Assembly: GCF_036711975.1 (NCBI RefSeq)
Contig: NC_091971.1
Location: 17,305,501-17,369,500, forward strand
DNA length: 64,000 bases
Direction: 5' to 3'
From: Onthophagus taurus
Lineage: Eukaryota; Arthropoda; Insecta; Coleoptera; Scarabaeidae
Shown: piece by piece, positions 46,701-58,700 of the stretch
Numbering within the stretch: position 1 is the stretch's first letter
Layout of the letters: every line of letters begins with the position of its first letter
Notes under the pieces: model-generated
Databases searched by the model: none
Seen by the model: the letters and a program-made list of their open reading frames with translations, nothing else
What the model was told of the DNA's origin: nothing
Position numbers and translations under genes: made by a program

Positions 46701-49700
46701 AATGCATAATAGAAATCATGAAGATAAATGACGGCAGCAATTAAAAATTGCCCCATTTACGCAATTTCGTTCAGACTCACTCAAGATAAACTGGTTCTTT
46801 TAGGACAATTTTTAACACTTTGTAGTATATACAATATTAGAAAATTTGAACGTTTAATAATAAAAACTTGAAATTCTTTCTGTATCTATATATTTTCCAT
46901 GCATTATTTGCTAAGATACCAGCTTGGTGACTCATTTTTTCGAAGTGTTGCAATTATTTTGGCATGTATTGTATTTTGTGCATTGTGGGTGAGAAAAAGA
47001 TTTGCGACTTTTCGTAGCAAGAAGGTATTGATGAAGAGTATTGTCAGTATTTTTAGACGCCTTCATCACTGCTGTCCTCTTGTAATCTTATCATAAGAGA
47101 AGTTGAAGCCTCCACTGTTTCATGATTTGCTCCTCCGACTGAGTTATACATTTTGTCCACATTTTGTCCATTTTGTTATACATTTGCAGTTGTCAACAAA
47201 TTGCTTTACACATTACCTCGCCTTACATTGAGATTACCTTTTCTTCACCATATCCATCCTGATCCACATTTTTATTATAATGTTGTGTTCAATTCACCCT
47301 GATTAGTTCAATGGTATTGAATTAATAATGATATTGAAGTAATCGAATGACCTTGTTGCCTGATTCATTGGCAAGTTCATCAATTTTATAAACATTTTTT
47401 ATTGGATAATTTTTGATAAGAAGATAAAAGCAGCAAGGAGAAGATGGTAAAATTTGTGTTGCTATCAAAAATTTAAATATACCATCAAGATATGGAAAGA
47501 AGAGACATATACGAAAGAAAAAAATGTATGTTGAAGGAAGTAAAAGAGAAAATGAGACTGAAAAATCGCAAAATGCACATGATTCTCGCTTGAGATTCAG
47601 AATTTCATGACCCTTTGTTATGTAACCTGGTGAATGTTATACAGCTCAACCCAACCCACTCCAAGCTATTCCTAAAATTGTTCCTGAATTTTCGCTTCTA
47701 GGGAGAATACTAATATTACCTACTTTGGTAATGGTTTTCATGTTTTGCGTTGCACGAAAAAATATATCGACGGAATAGACTAATGTAATAGACTAAGTTA
47801 AGCTGTGATGTGCCGTGTCAATGCCTTTTGACCCATTAATTTTACCTCATTTCTACTAAAACTTCTTGAGAAGGTATTGAAAGTTAACTGAACTAGCACT
47901 ATACAGTCTCTTAGTAAGGAGAAAATTCTGGTTTGTATCGTCATGAACGCTGAAGCTTTTGCTATAAGACAGCCTTTGATAAAGGTGTGAAATCAACCAT
48001 AATTGGTTGGGTTCGTAGAATGCTTAATTGTTTCCAGTTTACTTTGTGTAAGAGATGATATGGTTCAGGTCCCGTCGGTTTGTTCTCTATTGGTTGATGA
48101 TTTTACTACTATTATTCATGTTACTGAAAATATACGGGTACACCTACAATATCGTCGAGGTCAAAGGAACCTGTATATCAAATTTTTAAGGTATTTAAGC
48201 TATATATTTAAGGTAAGGGTGTATATGAGGCTGGATGCGAAAAGACATAAGAAAAGATAGAGATAATTTGTACAATCACGTCACTAGGGCTAAAGGTCGT
48301 GGAGAATATTTGGCAGCTAGGAAGTTGATAGAGAGGAACGTGAATTATGACTGAGAGGTCAGGATATATAACCTGATTTAAAGTGCCTATATGGTTCTGA
48401 TTAAGGAATCTTATGTGCAGTATGGAGAAGGTTGATATGTTGTGGAAAAGACGCCTAACTGGTGAATTGTGGTACAGTTTTAAATGTAGACCGAAGTAAA
48501 GAATGCAATCTGTGCTTTAATTGGCTGAAATTTTAATACTATTCATCATAGGGCATGGAGGCATAGGGCATCATGGGAATGAGTGGATAATACTGAAGGG
48601 ATAATGGAGAACCTACCGTTGCAATTTGGAGAATGTTTGATGAAGAGTGATTTTTATGTTAACGTGAGTGATTACTAGACTGACACAAATGTTGTTTAGT
48701 TTGGCACTGGAACATGCCATACGAAAAATGAAAATGGGATGATTGAATCTACTGATAAACAAAGCACGTGCGAACGACATTACCATCTTAGGTAGAACAA
48801 GCATGGATACATAAGAAACCCACAGACAAATGAAGGACGTGGTGAAACCGGTAGAGCTGAGTTCAAATATAAACAAAACGAAATTATAATTCATTACAAT
48901 TGGTTTATAGTTAGGATCGTTTGAGTTTATTCAGAAATTTGCTGACCACATCTTTGAACACAACCCAAGCTTCTTTTTCCATTGCTATCATGCTAGTCTC
49001 AAATTCAGTTTCAGATAAACCTGGAAACTTTTTACACATGTATTTGAAATGTGTGCCAATGCTCATTATTTGCAATAGCCTTAATATACTGCAATACTTC
49101 TTTTTGGGTTAATTAAGCTGTTAAGAATTAAGATTTTGCTTTTTGGCCATTCTTTTTTAATTCTATGTTGCGTCTAACACGACTGTCCCACTCACAAATA
49201 AAACATGGGTACTTTGTATATCCGCCTTGTTGACCATGATGTATGATCCAATCGTGGTCGGAACATTTCACTTTGTGAAGGACGACAGCCAGGTTTTCAT
49301 AACGTTCTTTTAAATGCATCAATTGTCCAACTGGTACAGATCCAGAAGCTTTCTTTTCTATGAATTTATAAATTAATCAGGTTAAATTTGCTTATTAATC
49401 AGGTTTTAGTTAACAAATTCCTTTTCTCAATTCCTGTACCAATAAAGTGAGGTAGGTACCTTTGGTCAATTAGTTTTTTTTTCAATCTGGAGCCCATCAA
49501 TTTAGCTGCCACTTTTGAAACTCCCAGATCTCAGGTCAGATCAGTAAATATTCTTTATAGACTTTATAGACACTCATGTAAATAAGCACTTTAAAGTTTA
49601 TCTGGCTTTTTGAAGAACCCAATTTATAGGAATCTATGTTGTTTTTTAATGATTATGACATTTACCATTTTTGTACTTTTTCCCCCAAATTTTCAACTTG

Positions 49701-52700
49701 AGTCTCCATTACAAATAGAACTCATAATCTTTAGGTCACTTTATATAACGCTCATAAATGAGTAACATCACCAAATGAATTAATTAATACAAAATATTCT
49801 CTTTTTATCGTAAATCTAAGAAATATGTGTAATATATGCAAATTCCTCAAATACAGTAATATTATAGTATGACTAAAATGAATAAAATTTGTTTTTTTCT
49901 TTTAGATAGCTTGTTATTATGGTTATAAGTTGAATTTAAAAATTACAAATCAAAATTCTTTAGCACTTCGACTTTATTTTAAACCGGATAGTCCATCCGT
50001 TTTATTTCCCGATTCATTGAGAAGAATAATTCATGCGAATAGTGAAAATGAAATCGAAATCGATTATATGGCTGGACCACCTGGTTATTACGTCGTAACC
50101 ATTGATATATATATAAATGAAAGTGTAATAACGCAAGTGATAATCATCGCTGATGTTGTGCACCATTCTTTGCAATTGAGCACGTATAATATTCAATTGG
50201 ATGATGGAAAATATACCGAATATATCACGATTATTAATAATTTAAATACGACAATTAATTATTTCTGGGATTTACCATTTTGTAACTTTACAGTTGAACC
50301 TTTTAGTGGATCTGTTCGCGCTTATAGTAGTTTAATGTGCGTTGTAATTTATTATAGTCATATTGGTGGGCCAAATATAGCGGATTTAGAATTTCATTCC
50401 GGCGATAAAGACGTACAATTTGTTAAAGTATATTGTGTAATACCCGATGATAAAATTGAATTGGTTACTAAAAGTATTAAATTTGAAAATATCCCATTGA
50501 ATATGAGAGCGACAAGAATGATTATGTTTAGAAATCCATTAAAACAATCTCTATCTTACACTGTTGCCCAAACTGAATTAGGAGATGATTTAGAAGTTGA
50601 ACCGGAAAATGGAATTATAAAAGGAAAATTATTATTAGAGATTAGTGTGAGCGTTACATTTCAAAATTGTTTTAAATTTTCAACTGTCCTCGTTGTTGAC
50701 GTTACAAAAGTTGGAAAATTTGAAATCCCCATTTCTGGAAATGTTGTTTATCCAGCAATAAAATTTATTCCCAATTCGTTACAATTTAAAGGGGTGCCAT
50801 TTAGCAGTACGGAATTTTTAAAATTTGACGTAAAAAATTGTAGCGAAGCATTCGTTAAAGTCGAAATTGATATGAGTGATTATACAGAATATATAGTTTC
50901 CGAAGATAAATTTCATTGGGGCATACCACCGGTTGACGAATTTATTCTTTTTCCGAGTGAAATTAAAACTTTATATCTACATTATATGCCAATGGAATGT
51001 TCTAAATCAGTGTTTTATTTACCCGTTATAATAAATGGAATTTTAGGTTAGTCTTATCAATTTATATTCTTATTTTACCATTTCTAATTTTTAATTTTTT
51101 TAGGTCCAGCTTTAATGGTCGATCCAATTTCACTAAAACTTGATTATCATTTAAAAATACATTATAAATCCGTTCAAGAAATACCACTTCCGGTTAATTT
51201 AGAAGTATTAAAGATAACCGGATTAGCAAAAGCTGGTAAAATAAGTTTTTCAAAACTTGCAATCGATTTCACATTAGGAATAAGAGCGGGACGTCGTTAT
51301 AAAACTCGATACGATTTAAAAATAACAAATTGTCAAAAAGAACATGAAGATGTCTGCATTCGTACAGATGATTTACAAACGAAACCTTTTGTAATTGAAT
51401 CTGGAGATGAAAACGTTGAAATCTTTGAGAGTGCGGTTGTTTGTCATTTAAAAGCTCATCAAACAGCTGTTTTACAAATTGAATTCTATCCAACCGCCTA
51501 CGGTTATTATAAAACTTTTTTACCATTTTATTTGCGCAGCGATTCAGCTGTTGATTTTCATAATATAATAGAAGTTAAAGGTAATTACATTAGCCCAACG
51601 ATAGTCGGAGAACGACTTACCTTCGTTCTACAAGCACACACAACAATTAAAGAGATAGCGTTTAGACCTGTAAAAGAAGGTGTGAAGAAAATGATTTTTT
51701 ATTCAAGACCGATACCGTTAAAAGTCGTCGCTTGCAGCACAAAAAAATATCTATTTCGAGATCATTATAAAAACTGTAAAATTGCCACAAGCACAAATTT
51801 ACCAGGATTAACTATGCATATAGAATGGGATTCACTTTATCGATTAAACGATTGTGATTATGAAGTTGAAGTAACTATTAAGTATTCCGCAGAAGAAAAC
51901 GCTGTATTTTCAAATACAGTACAAATTACTTGTAGTTGTGGAGGTAGTTGGAATGCAACTGTAATTGGATGTGCTGAAAATTGTTTTTTAACTAGTTATG
52001 CGTTTGCTGAAACTTTTTTGCCAGATCATTTGGAAGCTTTTGGTATGGTTTCCGATTCTAAAAGAGGATTGGTATCTAGATCTATGACAACAATGGATTT
52101 AGATGTAAGAAAAATTATTTAACTTTTATGCATGAAATGAAGTTTCAAAAACAGACACATATGAAAAATTATTAATTTCCACTTTAAATTGTTTGAATGA
52201 AAAATTTTAATACACAAATTCTAAGTAGTTTCCAAGTTGAGTTAGTTCTAGTTGTTATTCAGTGTTAGAAAGCCGTACATCTTTTAAGACGGCTAAACTC
52301 GAATGTTTCTAGTTCTAGTGTTAGTTCTACTTTTAGTTCAATAAAAATATACAGCAGTTTAGCACTGAATAGCAACTAAAACTAGAACTAACACGAGTTT
52401 AGCCGTATGTCTAATAAGACAGCTAAACCCGACTGTTTCTAGTTCTAGTTCTATGCATATATGGATTTCATATGGGTATTTGAGTATTCTATCCAGCCAC
52501 AATTCTTTTATTGCTTAGATTGCTGCCAATTGCTTATAAGCGACATAAAAGGATACAACAATAGGTTTTGTAAACATGTATACATTTATTTTATGAATAA
52601 TATGGTTTAGGCAAGGACAGTAGAATCTAACAGGACTGCTACATGCATTGTATTTTTGTAGCCCACTACGGGTTGGTTGCCCGCACTCTACGTCACACTA

Positions 52701-55700
52701 TTTGCCACGCCCTGTTAACTGTCACTCAGTACTATGCGTTTGCTGTGTTTTTTTAGAGATTTAGAGGTTACATGATAGACATTAATACGTCTAAAAAAAT
52801 AAAACTTCAAAAATAATATGAATACGTCTACGATGTAACCTCTAAAACCACAGCAAACGCATAGAGCTGGGCGTGGCAAATGGTATGACGTAGTTTGCGG
52901 GCAGGTTGTCACAACAATGGATGTAGCAGTCCTGTTAGATTCTACTGTCCTTGCGTTTAGGAAGAAAAAGCTTTATAAATTAATCTTCTTTAGAAATAAG
53001 TGGTTTTCGTATACCATTGGGTTTGGCTGTGCTGGCAAAACCTTTTTTTTATCCTTATACAATTGAATAAGGAATCTGAGTTCAAAAGGCGTCTGTTGAA
53101 TATATTTCTATTATAGAACTCTCTAGAAAACTTCCTTGAAAAGTCTTGGCGCTATGTCCTAAAATGCTTGTTACCCGCCTCTGCTGCCTCTTCAGATAGT
53201 TGACTAATAGGTAGTAATGCATTTTTTATTATGACTGCTCCGTGAATTTGTATCTTGTGCATTGTTTGTGTCATTGGATACCAAAGGTTCAATTTGACAT
53301 ATTAGCGAGCAGTCTCCAGTGCATATTTGTCGTATTTTTCGATATCTGTTAAGAATTTGGTTGAAATGGTTTCAAGTATGACTTTTAACCTATAAATGAA
53401 GTATAAATGATGCCTCCAATATCTGCAGCTAATTTCAGATCCTCAAAAAATCTTCTGCTCGTGTTTCCATCATTCGTATTATCGAAATAGCTTTTTCCAT
53501 ACCCATTTACATACCAGTTTCTTTGCGAAATTTGGCCCGTATTTCTATTTTCCTCTCGTTTTCATTTGTTTCTTCTCTTCTGTGTTTCTTGTATTTCTTG
53601 TAGCAATTTGTATGTCAAATGCTTTCAAAAGGTCTTGTCCTGGCATGTAAAATCGATAGCCCAAATTAAATAGCTTCAAAAGATAATTGTTTTTTATTAT
53701 CCAGTTGGTTGAAGCCTTGGAAGTCGCACCATAGATGTAACAACGACGTGTAAATGTTGCGCTAATAGCGTTGCAGACTTTTCCGCCAACCATTGTCATT
53801 ATGAATACATGTTTAACGAGAAACATTTCACATCAATATCAACCTCAGTTGCGATTAAAGAGTTTATGGAATTTTAGACATATTTCATCTCTTTATTTGT
53901 GATTATGTCAGAACCGTGGAGATGTAGGTGTTGGATCTATACACATTTTCAATGCTTGGAACGGTGTCAAACATAAACCGTTCTCACTTTTGAAAGTTTC
54001 ATACGTTCTTTTGCACTTTGTTGTCCATTTCGGGGTGCATGTAATATCTTTTAGTACATTGGAAGCATCTCTTTTTCCGGATTTACTCAACTCAGCTTGT
54101 CCTGCGTTAACAATAATTCTTTTACCGAGATTGCGTAGCCACACAGCCCACGAATATCAAATTTTCAATATTTATCAATATCAGGTTTTTGAGAAAAGCG
54201 TTTTCATTTTTATGGGCTTTGATTTAGCTTGATTTCACTTCGGATTTGAAATTTGCGAAACTGTATTGAAGTTTTTTGTATTGATCTTCATGGAAATCTT
54301 CACGCGACAAAAGTTGGAAACAATTTAGTTTTTGTTCCAAATTTGGCTTACAACTTGCTACAAGTTTTCAAGAGATCGAATAAGTGTTTACAGGTCATTA
54401 TCACTACTCCTGAAATACGCAAAATATAATTGTAATACATTCAACATCATTTGCATATTCAAATTCACTTTCGTAGGGAAAAAATTAAGTATTGACAATT
54501 TGTTCATCTGCGCTTTTCCGCGGCAAACATGTTAATTATCTACTACTCACTGCTAAAGTCACTCTAATATTATAATATTAATAAGAAAGGTCACCGGATC
54601 TATCTAGAATTTGTAAGTAATACATGAATGAACATAATAAGTAATTACAATGTAGCTATTTCACCTTTTAGATCTGGTTAACGGTCTAATTAGATTAGTA
54701 CTGACCACATCACAGGAATATGATTGCATCTTTCTAGCGATTTGTTATTATGCGGTTTTGTACTTTTGGCATGATACTATATTCTAGATGGTTGATAATC
54801 ACAATCCTTTTATGCTAAAACTTTAATGGATTAGATGTATCTATTTTAATCCTAAGTGTGTAAACAATGATGGTTTTTAAACATATTTCTACACACAGTC
54901 ATAAAATTACTTTTCAAAATGTAAAACTTTTAAAAAATCTCAAAAAATCCAGAGAGATGGACCTATATGAGGAATACTACATTTACGACGGAAGACTGAG
55001 GGACGGAGATTTCATCATGAATGACAATACAGAGATAAACAATTACAGACAGAATTTATTAAATTTATTTAAATTCATATTTTTTATATATATTACTTTT
55101 CACGTTGCCCACCCCTCCATTTTCTTACATTCGGGTTCAGTCTCCGTCTTCACCTCAGTCTTTCTTAGCGCTTCACGCAAGAATAACATTTTAACATTTG
55201 AAATTTAACTTTTTACTTTTTGTCGATTTTTTCTTTTTTCTTTTACGTTTTTGTTTTGTATTCTACGATGATAATTGGTAAGACTAAAGAGATTATTCCT
55301 CATATATTTCCTTCTAATTTTTACTTCAATTTACAGTTTTAATAATCTGAAAACCAACACGTGCGCCTCACGGTTCAATTTTTTAAAACTTTATCCAAAG
55401 CTAATGTGGTGAAATTAATCCGAAATCATCTAATGTTCCATACGATAACGTTCTCTACTGATCTGTGGCACTCTCGTTGACGGTAAATATCTTTGTTAAT
55501 TTAATAAAATTTACAAAATGGCTCGTCTTTTCACCTTTTAATAATTGTAATAATTTTGTTATTTTGTAATAATTTTGTTATTTTTTACTATTCTAATATT
55601 TTCCACTAATTGTTATATTCTTTACTAATTGTAATTTTTTTTCTCCGCTATTTCTTATAGTCGTGCTTGATAAAGGCTGGATTATCAGCTGAAACATTGT

Positions 55701-58700
55701 TGCACCGAATTATCCTGTTTTAATACAATAAAACATTTATCATCGTAAATAACTGGCTTTTAATTAATGATGGTATAGTCTGTCATTCTTGATATAATAA
55801 TCTCGAAATAGCATGTCGGTGAAATGCTGAAATTTTCAAAATCGAATCGTTGTCCATTTTACAATTCTTCCTGTCAGATACTTAACTGAATGTCGTCGGA
55901 ATCATTAGATCACCAGTCTAGTTGATAATAACTAAAATATTGAAAGCGAACATTTCACCGTCCCTTGGACGAAAATTTGTTTCTTATGATGTGTTATTAC
56001 ATGGGTAGTTCTGAAACTACACCCCTTATTTGTTGCGTCTAAAATAAAATTGCTTTGAGTATCCAACATATTGTTGCCCGTAATGTAACATCTCTAGCAC
56101 ATCGGATTGTAAATTCTTGGGGGTTATACACCAAGAACTTTAAAGTTCGGCAAGAAAAAGTCTTAACAGTTCTTCTGGCCGTTGTACACGTCTAGCCATT
56201 TCAGGTCTTTTTGATTATTTGTGGGAAAATATATGGTGTTATATGATCTAAAAGCGAATTTTCGCTCAACCCTACATTTGCAGTAGTAATCTGATCACTT
56301 CTCTAACCCTTCCACTGATATGCCTTTTCAACTCTTGTGATTGAATTTAAAATTACCTGTTATTTACCCCGTAAGCCCTTCCACTCATCTCCATTTTAGT
56401 TTTATCAACTCTTCTTCCTCCTGCTTATCCTCCAGCTCTTCCCGTTAATCTCCCTTAATGTTCCTTAGTTCAACCTTTCTCTTTTTCACTTCTTACACAC
56501 TTTCTTTTATGAACCGTTGATAACGACACGGTTCTAGAACATCGCAAAGATCTTATGGCTTTTCTCTGACTCTTCTTGTTTCTATGGCTTCTTGCATTGT
56601 GTTCCTTTCCAAATAATAGTGCCAAACATGTGCTGGTGTAGTTTAAGAAATATGTCATCTGTAACCAAAAACCTCATCATCAACGAACATTAGATTATCA
56701 TATTAATTCAACGTATTCAAAGTATATGTTCTCACGTGGTGGGGGAGTGACCTTGTTTATTTGAAACACTTTGCATGCTACCATCGTAGAAACCTCCGAT
56801 GGAACGTTGCCGAATGCGGAGTTTTTGCTCGTACAGCTGAAAACTGATTATAATAAACTATTACTCGGTGTTTTTTACTGCCTTCCTACTTATGTATTTC
56901 AATTTTATCCGTACTATCAAAAGATCTTGAACGCTTAGTTTATTTATAGGTTCAAGGATTTCTAGAGAGGTTTAAGTTACACAATGTGTTGCATTCGGGT
57001 TTTCGCAGTGGCCATAGCACAACTGCTGCCTTCATTAAAGTTACTGATGATATTAGATATGCCTGCGACAACAGATGTGTTACTGTGCTAGTACTGCTCG
57101 ATTTCAGCAAGGCTTTTGATTCTGTCGACCACAACCTTCTTTTGGCGTCTCTTTCTGCCTACGGATTCACTCCCTCTTGTGTTTATTGGTTTCAATCTTA
57201 CCTTTCTTATCGCTCCTTGTGCGTACGCGCTAACTCTTCAATCTCTTCTGCTTGTGCAATCAAATGTGGTGTTCCTCAGGGCAGTGTATTGGGTCCGTTA
57301 CTTTTTTCTTTGTTCGTTATTAGTGTTACTAATTATATCTCGTGTAATTATCATTTGTATGCTGACGACCTCCAGATATATACTACTACAACTGTTTCTG
57401 AATTTTCGGAAGCTATTGTGCAACTTAATAACGATCTAACTAAGGATTTGAACTGGTCTCGGAGATACGGACTTAAGTTGAACTCAGTTAAAACGCAAGC
57501 TATTGTGTTTGGAACTCGTCAATTACTTGGTAAGATTAATCCATCTACCTGCAGTGATCTGATGCTGGATGGAAATGTCATACGGTTTTTTGACACAGTT
57601 AAAAATCTTGGAGTCCTTATGGATTCTGCACTGTCTTGGAAACCGCAAATTCAACATGTTTGCAGAAAAGTTTATTCTAGCTTCCACTCTTTAAAAAACT
57701 TCGCTGCTCTCTTCCTCCGGTGGTCCGTCGTAATCTTTGCTACTCACTTATATTTCCCCACTTCGACTATGCGGACGCGGTTTATCCCGATCTCTCAGTG
57801 ACTCTTCTGAGTAAATTGCAGCGGCTACAAAATAATTTCATCCGGTTCATATTTGACCTAAATAGATTTGAGCATGTAACGCCGTATCGCAATTACATTC
57901 AGATGTTAACCTGTGAGGGACGTAGATCCTTTCGTTTATTAACCATTTTATTTAAAATTCTTCATAACTACACCCCTAAGTACTTATCAGATAGGTTCCA
58001 GCAATTATCAACTTATGAGCTTGCTACTCGTTCACGTTCTGATACTATTCTTACACTTCCTGTTCATAGCACTGAAATTTATCACAGATCATTTACAGTA
58101 CAGTCGATTGCGCTGCGGAATGGGCTGCCTTCTGAAATTCGTAATATTTCTAACATTGCTAATTTTAGACATGTTTTAAGGAGCCACTTGCTTGCCCTTC
58201 AACTGGCTGTTTCCTGATTATTTGTTCTTTGTCTTTCTCTTTTTTCCTCTCTTCAACTGCTCTCACTTGTTGGCAACTGATATCCGGCAGATTCTTTTGG
58301 TCTCTTTTAGCCGCTCCCTTGCTTTTCTTGCTTAATCTTATTTGGTGATAAATGTTAATAATATCTAATTATCATTACTTGCCATATTCAGTAAATATTA
58401 TTTTTGTTTGTTCTGTTGGGTCATTTGGCAGAGATCGCTTTTGCGATAAAATGATCCATTTGCTAATACTGCTCATACTGCTTATATTGTTTACGTTTAA
58501 GTTTATCCATTGCTCGACTAACAATCGACAATGGGATTTTATGTATACATTTTTGTTCTTTTTATTTTTTTTGTATTCTTATTTGTGGCAAAAAATGGTA
58601 AATAACTAATAACTATTCCCAGAATTTGACGTGCTACATTTACATGTTCTGAAATAGAGCATTATTTCTATTGCCTTTTTAGCTATCAAAGAATAACACT

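Larger units (their letters stand above)
44821..49905 (+). other. Intron 6 of the CFAP47-like gene
   Basis: 5.1 kb holding transposon remnants listed separately: Tc1-like 45.1-45.5 kb, Harbinger 45.5-45.8 kb, short tandem repeat 46.26-46.40 kb, RTE fragment 48.6-48.9 kb, DNA-transposon fragment 48.9-49.3 kb. Stretches 46.65-48.0 kb and 49.35-49.9 kb show nothing I can name. Confidence 0.5.

Noticed and set aside
54867-55208. 113-codon + strand ORF
   Set aside because: AT-rich, no similarity to a known family, no splice or promoter context; treated as chance.
58352-58609. 85-codon hydrophobic + strand ORF
   Set aside because: It lies in the likely 3' UTR of the LINE and has no family resemblance.
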